A DNA stretch of 42,818 bases from Sulfurimonas sp. (GCA_026996295.1 JALWLL010000063.1:1-42818); one strand, 5' to 3'; shown: positions 1-8,447, counted from the stretch's first letter. The notes: generated from the letters alone by a model not told the origin. Translations and numbers: made by a program.

Positions 1-154
1 GGTTGACCCTTTTATCTGTGCACTGTGCAGAGAGGGCAACGGCGATAACAAGCTCATAAGCATTTTTATACGCAAGTTCTGTAACAGCATCACTGTAACG
101 ATCTACAAAAAGTTGATGGATCTGCTCTATCTCTTTTTTTGTTGCTTTTTTCAT
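1..154 (-). CDS. nth: Endonuclease III, N-terminal part (gene runs off the window)
   Basis: This partial gene reads leftwards off the window edge and is missing from the ORF track. The first ~51 codons translate as MKKATKKEIEQIHQLF followed by a region containing AYELVIAVALSAQCTDKRVN, which matches the N-terminal helix region of the DNA glycosylase/AP lyase endonuclease III (E. coli Nth has ELLIAVLLSAQATD). Family knowledge: the enzyme excises oxidised pyrimidines in base excision repair through a helix-hairpin-helix fold and usually a C-terminal 4Fe-4S cluster; those parts lie outside the window and cannot be checked. The ATG at 154 is preceded on the minus strand by AAGGTAAGAA, a usable ribosome-binding site. 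The gene is divergent from the PpiC isomerase. Confidence 0.85.
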   Translation of the reverse strand, partial: MKKATKKEIEQIHQLFVDRYSDAVTELAYKNAYELVIAVALSAQCTDKRVN

Positions 155-376
155 TTCTTACCTTATTTTTTAAAAAGGATATTTTAGCTTGTTTTGCTTG
201 ATATTTACAGCTTTTTCCCTGTTATACTGTTACAATAACGTTTGAAATTTATACAACTAAATAACTATATATCAAATCTTTAAAGATATTTAATGTTTTT
301 TATTACTTTGTTTAATATCCATTTGCATAAAGAGAATAGAATTTTTACTAACAAATGATACTTGAGGAAGATATAC
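155..376. promoter_or_regulatory. Divergent intergenic region between nth and the PpiC isomerase gene
   Basis: About 220 very AT-rich bases hold no convincing gene. On the minus strand a TAAAAT box (181-186 on the plus strand) sits about 20 bases before the likely nth transcription start and is a reasonable -10. For the plus-strand gene, TAGAAT at 337-342 and TATACT at 223-228 are possible -10 boxes, neither with a clear -35. A weak inverted repeat GTTAT/ATAAC spans 221-239. The ORF track entry at 280-468 minus has no family resemblance I recognise and I treat it as chance. Confidence 0.4.
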
Positions 377-1207
377 ATGACAAAAATGATGAGATTAGCA
401 GCGATACTTCTGTGTGCCTGTACATTGGCAAGTGCAAAGACACTAGTAACAGTGAATGGTGTTGCCATTACACAAAACGATGTAGATACTGAGCTTATGA
501 ATGCTACACAGGGCAGATTTAATCAGGTACCGCCAGAGAAGCAGGCAGAGTTCAGAAGACAAGTACTAGAGCAGTTGGTAGCTAAAGAGTTGGTTTTTGA
601 AGATGCAAAAAAAACAGGTGTGTTGAAATCTCAAGAGTTTAAAAATGAATTTGCAAAGATCCAAGAGAGAATCAAAAAAGATCTGGCTATTCAAGTTTGG
701 AAGAAACAGCAAATGGATAAGATTAAGGTTTCTGAAAAAGAGTTAAAGAAGTACTATGATGAAAACAAAGAGGAGTTTAATGAACAAGAGCGTGTTCATG
801 CTCGTCATATTTTAGTTGAGAAAGAAGATGAAGCCAAATCTATCATATCCAAGCTCAAAGGGCTCAATGGTAAAGCTCTTCAAGAAAAATTTGTAGCGTT
901 GGCAAAAGAGTTCTCAACAGGACCGAGTGGACCAAAAGGTGGAGATCTTGGTTATTTTGCTCAGGGACAAATGGTTCCTGAGTTTAACGATAAAGTCTTT
1001 AGCATGAAGGTTGGAACAGTGACAGCCAAGCCTGTTCAAACACAGTTTGGATACCACATAATTTATCTAGAAGACAAAAAGGACAAAACAACTAGAAGTT
1101 TTGATGAGGTGAAACCGTTTATTGAGCAAAGACTCAAGATAGAAAAATTCAATGCTTCTATGCAAGATAAAATAGAAAACTTAAGAAAACAGGCAGTGAT
1201 CAAGTAG
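377..1207 (+). CDS. Periplasmic PpiC-type peptidyl-prolyl cis-trans isomerase (PEB4/CBF2-like)
   Basis: Predicted exported chaperone/isomerase of 276 residues. The start is placed at the ATG at 377, not the TTG at 362 in the ORF track, because GAGGAAG lies 6-12 bases upstream of it. The first ~20 residues form a signal peptide (MTKMMRLAAILLCACTLASA). Residues ~25-130 are a charged SurA-like N-terminal region, and ~137-232 form the parvulin/PpiC domain, with the hallmark segments VHARHILVE, GGDLGYFAQGQMVPEF and FGYHIIYLEDKK. Homologues in Campylobacter (PEB4/CBF2) assist outer-membrane protein folding; that role is inferred here. The next gene begins 5 bases after the stop, so the two may be co-transcribed, although the functions are unrelated. 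Confidence 0.85.
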   Translation: MTKMMRLAAILLCACTLASAKTLVTVNGVAITQNDVDTELMNATQGRFNQVPPEKQAEFRRQVLEQLVAKELVFEDAKKTGVLKSQEFKNEFAKIQERIKKDLAIQVWKKQQMDKIKVSEKELKKYYDENKEEFNEQERVHARHILVEKEDEAKSIISKLKGLNGKALQEKFVALAKEFSTGPSGPKGGDLGYFAQGQMVPEFNDKVFSMKVGTVTAKPVQTQFGYHIIYLEDKKDKTTRSFDEVKPFIEQRLKIEKFNASMQDKIENLRKQAVIK

Positions 1208-1212
1208 ATACA

Positions 1213-2073
1213 ATGTTCTCTCCCTCTGCTACCTCTAAAATCGTAGTGCAGGGGAGAGAGTTTTATGTAAAACGGGATGATCTGACCCATAAATACCTCT
1301 CAGGTAACAAGTACAGAAAACTCCATACTCTTCTTCAAACCCCCTCAGAAAAATTTGATACTATTATCTCTTATGGCGGTACACAGTCCAACGCGATGTT
1401 GGCCATTGCCGCAATGTGCCAACTCAAGGGGTGGCGTTTTTTATACTATACAAAACCTCTGAGCCAAGTACAAAAAGATAATCCACAGGGAAACTATAGG
1501 TATGCGCTTTCACTCGGTATGGAGCATCAAGAGATAGAACATGAACTTTACAGAGATTATATAGCTTCTTTGGCGTTAGCTTTAGATGAAAGAACTTTCC
1601 TTGTAGATCAGGGGGGAGCTGTTGTAGAAGCAAAAGCGGGTTTGGAAGTTTTGGCACAGGAGATAAGGCAGAGTGATCTTGGCATAAGAAGTATTGCAAC
1701 GCCATCGGGGACAGGTACAACGGCACTTTTTTTGGCACTGGCACTTCCCAAATATACAATTTACACAACTCCGTGTGTCGGCGATGAAAAATATTTACGA
1801 CAACAGATGCAAGCACTTCACCCCATACCCAAAAACCTTACAATCCTTACAAGTGAGAAAAAATACCATTTTGCAAAAGTCTATGCAGAGCATTTTGATA
1901 TCTATAAAAAACTTTTGAACGCAGGTATAGAGTTTGATCTTCTCTATGCTCCTTTAATGTGGAAAAATCTTTTAGAGCAGACCAGTGAGAGCATACTTTA
2001 TGTTCATAGTGGAGGGGTTAGCGGCAATGAAAGTATGCTCAAACGATATGAAAAAAAAGGTTTTATTCTTTAG
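1213..2073 (+). CDS. PLP-dependent ACC deaminase / D-cysteine desulfhydrase family protein
   Basis: A 286-residue fold-type II PLP enzyme. The N-terminal motif KRDDLTHKYLSGNKYRKL contains the expected PLP-binding lysine (K33), and SYGGTQSNAML matches the GG-QSN substrate-carboxylate loop of the ACC deaminase/D-cysteine desulfhydrase family. PSGTGTTALFLA near residue 162 is the phosphate-binding glycine/threonine loop. The protein is shorter than E. coli DcyD (about 330 residues), mostly because the C-terminal half is compact. Which substrate it uses cannot be read from sequence: D-cysteine or another beta-substituted amino acid is more likely than ACC in a marine sulfur oxidiser, but that is inference. 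The ribosome-binding site is weak (AAGTAG), so translation may partly depend on the gene before it. Confidence 0.75.
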   Translation: MFSPSATSKIVVQGREFYVKRDDLTHKYLSGNKYRKLHTLLQTPSEKFDTIISYGGTQSNAMLAIAAMCQLKGWRFLYYTKPLSQVQKDNPQGNYRYALSLGMEHQEIEHELYRDYIASLALALDERTFLVDQGGAVVEAKAGLEVLAQEIRQSDLGIRSIATPSGTGTTALFLALALPKYTIYTTPCVGDEKYLRQQMQALHPIPKNLTILTSEKKYHFAKVYAEHFDIYKKLLNAGIEFDLLYAPLMWKNLLEQTSESILYVHSGGVSGNESMLKRYEKKGFIL

Positions 2074-2119
2074 CTTAAGCTCATTTTATAAGAAAAGTTA
2101 AAAATATTTATGCATTATA

Positions 2120-2150
2120 CTTGACAAGAAGTGACTCAACTTGATATAAT
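2120..2150 (+). promoter_or_regulatory. clpB promoter with HAIR-like (HspR) operator
   Basis: A strong sigma-70 promoter is visible: TTGACA at 2121-2126 and TATAAT at 2145-2150, 18 bases apart. Overlaid on it is CTTGACA-N7-ACTCAAC at 2120-2140, which fits the HAIR operator of HspR (CTTGAGT-N7-ACTCAAG) at 11 of 14 positions. Binding there would block both promoter boxes. The regulator gene itself is at 24422-24796, and its own operon carries a similar operator. The expected transcription start near 2157 leaves a short 5' leader before the ATG at 2183. Confidence 0.75.
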
Positions 2151-2182
2151 TACACTCAAATGAACGAAACAAGGATTGAATT

Positions 2183-4759
2183 ATGAATAATATATTTGAA
2201 AAATTAACACACAATATGACAGAAGCGATAGAATCTTCTATCTCTTTAGCCCTACACAACCAAAACCAAGAAGTAGAACCTATCCATTTTTTATGGGCGC
2301 AATTAACTAACAGTGATTCTGTTTTAAACCAAATGCTTAATAAGATGAATGTTGATAAAGTAGCCATTGAGCTTGATGTTAAAAGTATGGCAGAGAAGTT
2401 GGCGAAGTCCTCATCTGTTTCAAAAGAGAACATAAAACTATCTAGAAATTTTGTGCAGACGCTAGAAGCGGGTGCCGGTCTTATGACAAAAAACGGTGAT
2501 TCGTTTTTAGCTGTAGATACCTACTTGCTCGCTAACTTGAAAAATGAACCGTTTGCAAGTGTGCTTGGGAAGTATGTGGACTCTATGGAGCTTGCAAAAA
2601 ACCTCGAAGCATCTCGTGGCGGCGCAAAGATAGACTCGCAAAGTGCTGATGAAACCTTAGAGTCTCTTGATAAATACGGTATCGATTTAACAAAAGAAGC
2701 AGCGGAGGGAAAACTCTCTCCTGTAATTGGTCGTGATGAAGAGATCTCACGTACTATGCAGATATTGATCCGTAAAACAAAAAACAACCCTATGCTTTTG
2801 GGGGAACCGGGTGTTGGTAAAACAGCACTTGTTGAGGGGCTTGCACAGCGTATCCAAAGTGGAGATGTTCCAACATCACTGCAAAATAAACGTCTTATAG
2901 CACTTGACATGTCTGCACTTATTGCAGGTGCAAAGTACAGAGGTGAGTTTGAGGATCGTCTTAAAGCGGTGATTGATGAGGTAAAAGAGAGTGGAAATAT
3001 CATCCTCTTTATCGATGAGATCCATACCATAGTAGGTGCGGGTGCTTCTGAGGGCTCCATGGATGCGGCAAATATCTTGAAACCGGCACTTGCTCGTGGG
3101 GAGCTTCACACCATTGGTGCGACAACACTCAAAGAGTATAGAAAATACTTTGAAAAAGATGCAGCACTGCAACGCCGTTTCTTGCCGATCAATGTAGATG
3201 AGCCGAGTGTAAATCAGTCACTGCAGATTTTGCGCGGAATCAAAGAGAGACTTGAAGCACACCATAATGTTAGCATTACAGATAGTGCACTGGTTGCGGC
3301 TGCAAAACTCTCAAGCAGATATATCGCAGACAGATTTTTGCCGGATAAAGCGATTGATCTTATTGATGAAGCTGCGGCTGAGCTAAAAATGCAAATAGAG
3401 TCTGAGCCAAATGAACTCAGTGCTGCAAAACGTAAGCTTTCTGAACTGATGGTTGAAAAAGAGGCGCTCAAAATGGAGAAAACTCCATCAAATGAGAAGC
3501 GTCTTGAGGAGATCGAAAAAGAGCTTGCTGATATTGAAGAGAAGGTAAGAACATTAGAGTCTCAGTTTCAAACTGAAAAAGAGGTGTTTGAAAAGATCTC
3601 TACTATCAAAGGTGAGATCGAGCAAAAACGCCGTGAAGCGGAGCTTGCAAAATCTCAGTCTGACTTTAACCGTGCTGCAGAGATCGAATATGGTGAGATT
3701 CCAAAACTGATCGAAGAGGAAAAATCCTTAAATGAGCAATGGGACAGAATGCAAGAAGCGGGAACGCTCCTTAAAAACTCGGTGGATGAAGAGTCTATTG
3801 CATCGATTGTAAGTAGATGGACGGGTATCCCGGTCAATAAAATGCTTCAAAGTGAAAAAGATAAGATCTTGCATGTTGAGGATGAGTTAAATAAAACTGT
3901 AGTTGGGCAAGCAAGAGCGACACATGCCGTTTCTCGCGCTATTAAACGTAACAAAGCAGGGCTGAGTGATAAGAACAGACCGATAGGAAGTTTCTTGTTC
4001 CTTGGACCAACAGGTGTTGGTAAAACACAAACGGCAAAAACATTAGCGAAGTTTTTGTTTGACTCAGAAGATGCAATGGTGAGAATCGATATGAGTGAGT
4101 ATATGGAGAAACATGCAGTCTCTCGTCTTGTTGGTGCCGCTCCAGGCTATGTAGGATATGAAGAGGGTGGACAGCTTACAGAAGCGGTGCGTAGAAAACC
4201 ATACAGTGTCATACTCTTTGATGAGGTGGAAAAAGCGCACCCTGATGTGTTTAACATCCTCCTGCAAGTACTTGATGATGGTCGCTTGACAGACAACAAG
4301 GGTGTGACGGTAGATTTTACAAATACCATCATCATCTTAACGTCAAACATTGCAAGTGACAAGATCATTAGCAATCCTCAAGGTGAGGAGCTTGACAATA
4401 TGGTTATGGCTGAGTTGAAACAGGCTTTTAAACCGGAATTTTTAAACAGACTTGATGATGTTGTTATCTTTAATGCGCTCGCTCAAGAGCAAATTAAAGG
4501 AATCGTTGAGATCTTCTTTGAGGATATTAAAAACAAAGTCAAAGAGCGCGATATTGAGCTTGTGCTTTCAGAAGAGGCAAAAACATATATTGCAGAAGCT
4601 GGTTTTGATCCGGTTTATGGTGCTCGTCCGCTTAAACGTGCTCTTTATGAGATCGTTGAGGACCGTTTGGCTGACTTGATCTTGGAAGGAAAAGTAAAAG
4701 AGGGTTCACGTGTTGCATTTGTTATGAAAAACGGTGAGATAGAAGTGAATGTGGAGTAA
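2183..4759 (+). CDS. clpB: ATP-dependent protein disaggregase ClpB
   Basis: Full-length ClpB (858 residues, the usual size). The order is an N-terminal Clp repeat domain (1-~145), AAA1 with Walker [10 protein letters not shown] near 207-215, the middle coiled-coil domain (~400-520, rich in E/K heptads such as [13 protein letters not shown]), AAA2 with GPTGVGKTQ near 608, and the C-terminal D2-small domain containing [13 protein letters not shown]. The long middle domain separates ClpB from ClpA and ClpC. Known role: a cytoplasmic hexamer that threads aggregated proteins through its pore with DnaK/DnaJ/GrpE. The gene is preceded by a TTGACA/TATAAT promoter overlapped by a HAIR-like inverted repeat, so heat-shock control by HspR is likely. 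It is followed after 25 bases by a small cytochrome gene. Confidence 0.98.
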   Translation: MNNIFEKLTHNMTEAIESSISLALHNQNQEVEPIHFLWAQLTNSDSVLNQMLNKMNVDKVAIELDVKSMAEKLAKSSSVSKENIKLSRNFVQTLEAGAGLMTKNGDSFLAVDTYLLANLKNEPFASVLGKYVDSMELAKNLEASRGGAKIDSQSADETLESLDKYGIDLTKEAAEGKLSPVIGRDEEISRTMQILIRKTKNNPMLLGEPGVGKTALVEGLAQRIQSGDVPTSLQNKRLIALDMSALIAGAKYRGEFEDRLKAVIDEVKESGNIILFIDEIHTIVGAGASEGSMDAANILKPALARGELHTIGATTLKEYRKYFEKDAALQRRFLPINVDEPSVNQSLQILRGIKERLEAHHNVSITDSALVAAAKLSSRYIADRFLPDKAIDLIDEAAAELKMQIESEPNELSAAKRKLSELMVEKEALKMEKTPSNEKRLEEIEKELADIEEKVRTLESQFQTEKEVFEKISTIKGEIEQKRREAELAKSQSDFNRAAEIEYGEIPKLIEEEKSLNEQWDRMQEAGTLLKNSVDEESIASIVSRWTGIPVNKMLQSEKDKILHVEDELNKTVVGQARATHAVSRAIKRNKAGLSDKNRPIGSFLFLGPTGVGKTQTAKTLAKFLFDSEDAMVRIDMSEYMEKHAVSRLVGAAPGYVGYEEGGQLTEAVRRKPYSVILFDEVEKAHPDVFNILLQVLDDGRLTDNKGVTVDFTNTIIILTSNIASDKIISNPQGEELDNMVMAELKQAFKPEFLNRLDDVVIFNALAQEQIKGIVEIFFEDIKNKVKERDIELVLSEEAKTYIAEAGFDPVYGARPLKRALYEIVEDRLADLILEGKVKEGSRVAFVMKNGEIEVNVE

Positions 4760-4784
4760 ATAAAACAAAGGCTATAATACTGTT

Positions 4785-5138
4785 ATGAGATATTTGCTTG
4801 TGGTAACTTTTTTTACACTTTCATTGTTTGCATGTACGGGTGACTGTTTGACATGTCACCCAAAGCTTGTGCCAACGATCAACGAAGATTTGAGGCATAA
4901 GCCTATGCTCACATGCATAAAGTGTCATTCAGCAGAGCCAAACAGCATGGCAGAGTGTGGGGATGACTGTTTTTCATGCCATCCCATGTCAAAAATCAAT
5001 GCGGCAAATGTAAGAGAACATGATGTTATCCAGAGCTGTGTTGATTGTCATGTCAAAGCAAATGAGATGCTTTTTGATACATCAAACTCTTTTGATCAAT
5101 CATCTTCCGGATCGTTGAGAGAGTTTTTAAATAAGTAG
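4785..5138 (+). CDS. Small periplasmic tetraheme c-type cytochrome
   Basis: A 117-residue protein with an N-terminal export signal (MRYLLVVTFFTLSLFA) and four CXXCH haem-attachment motifs at residues 21-25 (CLTCH), 44-48 (CIKCH), 62-66 (CFSCH) and 85-89 (CVDCH). FAC at 15-17 could also be a loose lipobox, so outer-face lipid anchoring is possible. Additional histidines (38, 79) could serve as distal ligands for some haems. The C-terminal ~25 residues are polar and serine-rich. Role inferred: small periplasmic electron carrier or redox subunit; no partner enzyme is encoded nearby. The Shine-Dalgarno-like AAAGG lies 13 bases from the ATG, which is far, and a TATAAT box at 4773-4778 is only 6 bases before the ATG. 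Confidence 0.82.
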   Translation: MRYLLVVTFFTLSLFACTGDCLTCHPKLVPTINEDLRHKPMLTCIKCHSAEPNSMAECGDDCFSCHPMSKINAANVREHDVIQSCVDCHVKANEMLFDTSNSFDQSSSGSLREFLNK

Positions 5139-5160
5139 TTCAAAATATCTCTCTTAAAAC

Positions 5161-5177
5161 CTTAAACACAGTTTAAG
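5161..5177 (+). terminator. Short perfect hairpin between the cytochrome gene and rpmH
   Basis: CTTAAAC-aca-GTTTAAG is a perfect 7-base stem with a 3-base loop, lying 22 bases after the cytochrome stop. The stem is AT-rich and is followed by TAAAAATTG, not a clear U-run on the plus strand, so it is at best a weak terminator. It also sits just upstream of the rpmH -10 box, so a regulatory role is equally possible. Confidence 0.35.
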
Positions 5178-5188
5178 TAAAAATTGAG

Positions 5189-5194
5189 TAAAAT
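5189..5194 (+). promoter_or_regulatory. Candidate -10 box for the rpmH operon
   Basis: TAAAAT at 5189-5194, in the context GAGTAAAATTTCGCTC, lies about 30 bases before the rpmH ATG. No -35 hexamer is evident, as is common in Campylobacterota, where an upstream periodic T-rich region can substitute. RNA 5'-end mapping would be needed to fix the start. Confidence 0.45.
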
Positions 5195-5224
5195 TTCGCT
5201 CTTAAAATTATATAAGGATATGTC

Positions 5225-5359
5225 ATGAAAAGAACATACCAACCACATAATACGCCTAGAAAAAGAACTCACGGATTTAGAGCTCGCATGGCAACTAAAA
5301 ATGGTCGTAACATACTGAACCGTCGTCGTGCCAAAGGTCGTAAAAAATTGACAGTTTAG
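5225..5359 (+). CDS. rpmH: 50S ribosomal protein L34
   Basis: This gene is too short for the ORF track. It translates to 44 residues beginning [18 protein letters not shown] and ending [12 protein letters not shown], the near-invariant L34 sequence rich in lysine and arginine. TAAGGATATGTC supplies the ribosome-binding site before the ATG. It heads the classical rpmH-rnpA-yidD-yidC-jag-mnmE block. Its last codons overlap the proposed start of rnpA in another frame. Confidence 0.97.
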   Translation: MKRTYQPHNTPRKRTHGFRARMATKNGRNILNRRRAKGRKKLTV

Positions 5360-5685
5360 GCGGATTTAATACACTCAAACTTCATAAGGAGTTTCAGCGT
5401 ATTTACACAAAAGGAAAATCTCAGCACTCCAGCAGTGTCGTGTTATTCTTTTACCCTCAAAACGGAATTCACAAAATAGGTTTTACAGCAACAAAAAAGA
5501 TAGGCAACGCTGTAAAAAGAAACAGAGCAAAAAGAAGACTTCGAGCTCTTTTTTGTGAATATTCTGACAAGCTTAAAGATGGCACATATATTTTTGTTGC
5601 CAAACAAGCACTTGAAAACAAATCATACCAACAACTTAACAAAGATTTCCAAAAGATCTTAACTCGCGCCAAGGCTTTGAAGTGA
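5347..5685 (+). CDS. rnpA: Ribonuclease P protein component (start placed at ATT 5347)
   Basis: The protein subunit of RNase P, which matures tRNA 5' ends with the catalytic RNA. The signature [11 protein letters not shown] (an RNxxKRxxR-type motif) and the preceding [11 protein letters not shown] are clear. The ORF track begins at GTG 5440, which would delete the conserved first beta strand. The frame stays open upstream to a TAA at 5341-5343 and encodes [19 protein letters not shown], exactly the expected RnpA N-terminus. No ATG, GTG or TTG exists in that extension. The best initiator is ATT at 5347, with AAAGG 9 bases upstream inside rpmH, giving 112 residues, the usual family length. The gene then overlaps rpmH by 13 bases and yidD by 4. 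The family call is firm; the exact start is inferred. Confidence 0.88.
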   Translation: MDSLGGFNTLKLHKEFQRIYTKGKSQHSSSVVLFFYPQNGIHKIGFTATKKIGNAVKRNRAKRRLRALFCEYSDKLKDGTYIFVAKQALENKSYQQLNKDFQKILTRAKALK

Positions 5686-6008
5686 TCCGAAAGATTTTAT
5701 TGAAAATTTTATGGGTATATCAGAAGTTTTTCACTCTTATTGGCTTTGGAAGTTGTAGATATTACCCATCATGTAGCGAATATGCAAGAATTCATTTCGA
5801 AAATAACTCAATTTCAAGTGCTTTTTACCACTCTTTTACTAGAATACTGCGTTGTAATCAATTTTTCGATGGTGGTATTGAGTACCCACTACTTAATAAA
5901 CTGTCTTGTAAGCCTGCAAAATTAGGGCTAGATTCAATTAAATATTGGTTGGTTCCAAATAAAAAAAACCAGTTTTATATTATAAAAAATTTTTCTTTTA
6001 AAGGGTAG
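5682..6008 (+). CDS. yidD: Membrane protein insertion efficiency factor YidD
   Basis: A 108-residue YidD-family protein. Residues ~20-70 contain the family signature GSCRYYPSCSEYA, followed by FTRILRCNQFFDGGIEYPLL, corresponding to the conserved cysteine-rich core and the RCNPFxxGGxDP-like segment. An amphipathic N-terminal helix ([17 protein letters not shown]) probably associates with the membrane. It starts at GTG and overlaps the rnpA stop by 4 bases, showing translational coupling, and is followed 2 bases later by yidC, whose insertase activity it is thought to assist. The C-terminal tail beyond residue 75 is longer than the minimal family core and not conserved as far as I can tell. Confidence 0.93.
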   Translation: MIRKILLKILWVYQKFFTLIGFGSCRYYPSCSEYARIHFENNSISSAFYHSFTRILRCNQFFDGGIEYPLLNKLSCKPAKLGLDSIKYWLVPNKKNQFYIIKNFSFKG

Positions 6009-6010
6009 CC

Positions 6011-7642
6011 GTGTTAGAGAAAATGACACCAAATCAAAGATTAGTGATAGCCGTTGTGTTATCGATCGTATTTTTTGTAGCTTATACAGCAATTTTTCCG
6101 CCAGAGCAGCCGGAGTTAGAGCAAACGCAAAAGAGTGAAAATGTTGCACTCAAACAAGCAAGTGGTACACAGACAAGTGTAGAACAAACGAGAAATGTAG
6201 TAGAACAAGAAGCAGGTCATGCCATAGCAGCTGATGAAAAAATAGCAACAGGTGTATCCAATACGATTGTAACCATTACAAATGAAAAGTTTATCTTAAA
6301 GATCGATACCTTAGGGCGTATCTCTTCCAAGGAGCTTCTTGAAGAGAAGTTTAACAACAAAGAAGATATCCATGCTCAGATGATACCGGCATTTGGAACA
6401 AAGCCGCTCTTTATCAGGTTTTTAGATGATAAAATAAACGAAGAAGCGACAAAGGTTGCCTACAGTGCAACTGTTTCTGAAATTGCTTTGGGCAATGAGC
6501 CTCAAAAAGTTGTCCTTACGCAGCACTTAAAAGAGTTAACAATCACCAAAGAGTTGACATTTTATGCTGATGGCCATTATGACGCTGTCGTTTCTGTCTC
6601 CAAAGATAAAAGATATTTTGTTTATCTGGGTCAAAGACCACAGGTGACAGAAAACCTTATGACGGTTAATGGTGCTATGATCTATACGGATGATGATATA
6701 GCAACCATTATCGCAGATGGTGAAGCTGAAGGCAGAAGAACGTTTACCGGTGTTGAGCTCATATCAGCGTTTGATCAGTACTCTGCTACGATCATGTACG
6801 GATTTTCAAAAGATACTACAGTTTTTGTTGAAAGAGACAGAGATAATAATCCTATCGTATATTTTGATGCTTTGCCAACTATGAAGTTTAACGGTTATAT
6901 AGGTCCAAAAGATCATAAGGTACTTGAGAGTATCAATCCGATATTGACAAATGCCATAGAGTACGGTTGGTTCACATTTGCTGCAAAACCACTTTTTGCA
7001 CTCTTGTCATGGCTCCATGGTATATTTGGTAACTGGGGTTGGGCGATTATTGCTTTAACGCTTATTATTAGAATTATTCTGTACCCTTTGACATACAAAG
7101 GGATGGTTTCTATGCAGAAAATCAAAGATATCGCCCCGAAAATTAAAGAGATTCAAGCCAAATATAAAGGTGATCCACAACGCACAAATGCTGCTGTTAT
7201 GGAGATGTATAAAAAGCATGGTGCAAACCCTCTTGGCGGTTGTTTACCAATGCTACTGCAAATCCCTGTATTTTTCGCGATTTACCGTGTACTTCTCAAT
7301 GCGGTTGAACTTCAAGGTGCACCATGGGCATTATGGATAACTGACCTCTCTCGTATGGATCAGTATTATGTACTTCCGATTCTTATGGGTGCGACTATGT
7401 ATTATCAGCAAAAACTGACACCAAATAACTTTACAGATCCATTACAAGAAAAAGTATTTAAGTTCTTGCCTATTATATTTACATTTTTCTTCTTAACTTT
7501 CCCATCAGGTCTCGTGTTGTACTGGTTTGTGAACAACCTTTTCTCTATTGCTCAACAGTTTATTGTAAATCAGCAGTTTAAAAATGCAAAAGATGCGCAA
7601 GCAGCTCTCGAGAAAAAGGCTCCGGAGAAAAAAGATGATTAA
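6011..7642 (+). CDS. yidC: Membrane protein insertase YidC
   Basis: A 543-residue YidC/Oxa1 insertase. The order is an N-terminal transmembrane helix (~14-32, VIAVVLSIVFFVAYTAIF), a large periplasmic beta domain (~60-310) typical of Gram-negative YidC, and then the conserved C-terminal membrane core with GNWGWAIIALTLIIRIILYPL, a cytoplasmic hairpin (MQKIKDIAPKIKEIQAKY), NPLGGCLPMLLQIPVFFAIY and FPSGLVLYWFVNN. The conserved hydrophilic-groove arginine lies in LIIRIILYP. The tail is lysine-rich. The GTG start at 6011 is supported by AAGGG 5 bases upstream; an in-frame ATG at 6023 is a possible alternative. The C-terminus overlaps jag by 8 bases. Confidence 0.96.
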   Translation: MLEKMTPNQRLVIAVVLSIVFFVAYTAIFPPEQPELEQTQKSENVALKQASGTQTSVEQTRNVVEQEAGHAIAADEKIATGVSNTIVTITNEKFILKIDTLGRISSKELLEEKFNNKEDIHAQMIPAFGTKPLFIRFLDDKINEEATKVAYSATVSEIALGNEPQKVVLTQHLKELTITKELTFYADGHYDAVVSVSKDKRYFVYLGQRPQVTENLMTVNGAMIYTDDDIATIIADGEAEGRRTFTGVELISAFDQYSATIMYGFSKDTTVFVERDRDNNPIVYFDALPTMKFNGYIGPKDHKVLESINPILTNAIEYGWFTFAAKPLFALLSWLHGIFGNWGWAIIALTLIIRIILYPLTYKGMVSMQKIKDIAPKIKEIQAKYKGDPQRTNAAVMEMYKKHGANPLGGCLPMLLQIPVFFAIYRVLLNAVELQGAPWALWITDLSRMDQYYVLPILMGATMYYQQKLTPNNFTDPLQEKVFKFLPIIFTFFFLTFPSGLVLYWFVNNLFSIAQQFIVNQQFKNAKDAQAALEKKAPEKKDD

Positions 7643-8447
7643 AATAGAAGCAATCACATTGGAAGAAGCTTATAAAGAAGCATCTTCCAAATTAAATTGT
7701 TCTATAACAGAGTTAAAAATAGAAGTGGTGCAATCACCAAGTAAGGGTATCCTTGGTTTATTTAAAAAAAATGCCATCATTGTGGTTGCAAAAGAGCCTA
7801 AAGAAAAAGAAGATATAGAGAAAATAAGTGAAGCAGATCCGGAAATTCAGGATAACACTACACATACAGTTCTAAATGATACGATCATGCCGGCATCATT
7901 TGTAAGTACTCAGGATGAAGATGATGACACAAGGTATGAACCTGTGTATGCTGATGATGTATATGAAGAGGATGATGTTAAAGAAACTATTGATGCCATA
8001 GCATTAGAGGTCAAAGAAAACATCAATCGACTTTTTGCGCTTATCTGTTTTGATATCGATGAGATTGAAGTGAGCACTTATGATGAAAACACTCTTCTAG
8101 TCGAGTTTAAAGGGGAGGATGCTGCTTTGCTTATCGGGAAAGAGGGGTATCGTTATAAAGCACTTTCTTATATGATTTTTAACTGGATTAACACCAAATA
8201 TCAAATACAACTGCGTCTTGAAATAGCAGAATTTTTGCAAAATCAAGAGGAATCTATCTCAAGATATCTGGTGGGTGTTTGTGAGGGGATAGACAGAGAT
8301 GGAAGAGCACAAACAAAGATCCTTGATGGTGTCCTTGTACAAATAGCACTTAAGGAGCTCAGAGACAGATACCCGGAAAAATATGTAGCAATCCGTTCCA
8401 CCCGTGATGGGATGAAATATATCATCATAAATGATTATCATAACTGA
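7635..8447 (+). CDS. jag: Jag (SpoIIIJ-associated) RNA-binding protein
   Basis: A 270-residue protein. The ORF track start at 7584 is too far upstream; the ATG at 7635 is preceded by GGAGAAAAAAG and begins the conserved Jag_N domain (MIKIEAITLEEAYKEASSKL, residues 1-~55, ending SKGILGLFKKNA). Residues ~60-120 are an acidic linker rich in D/E. A KH-II domain follows (~135-205, LLIGKEGYRYKALSYMIF). The C-terminal part (~210-270) occupies the place of an R3H domain but lacks a clear R-x3-H motif, so that domain looks degenerate. Jag is normally encoded next to yidC and is linked to membrane insertion and cell elongation in Gram-positive bacteria; its role in this group is less clear. Confidence 0.9.
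   Translation: MIKIEAITLEEAYKEASSKLNCSITELKIEVVQSPSKGILGLFKKNAIIVVAKEPKEKEDIEKISEADPEIQDNTTHTVLNDTIMPASFVSTQDEDDDTRYEPVYADDVYEEDDVKETIDAIALEVKENINRLFALICFDIDEIEVSTYDENTLLVEFKGEDAALLIGKEGYRYKALSYMIFNWINTKYQIQLRLEIAEFLQNQEESISRYLVGVCEGIDRDGRAQTKILDGVLVQIALKELRDRYPEKYVAIRSTRDGMKYIIINDYHN

Noticed and set aside
362-376. TTG start for the PpiC isomerase
   Set aside because: It overlaps the Shine-Dalgarno sequence of the ATG at 377 and adds residues before the signal peptide.
2521-3060. 179-residue minus-strand frame inside clpB
   Set aside because: Shadow of the conserved AAA1 region of ClpB; the codon pattern belongs to the plus-strand gene.
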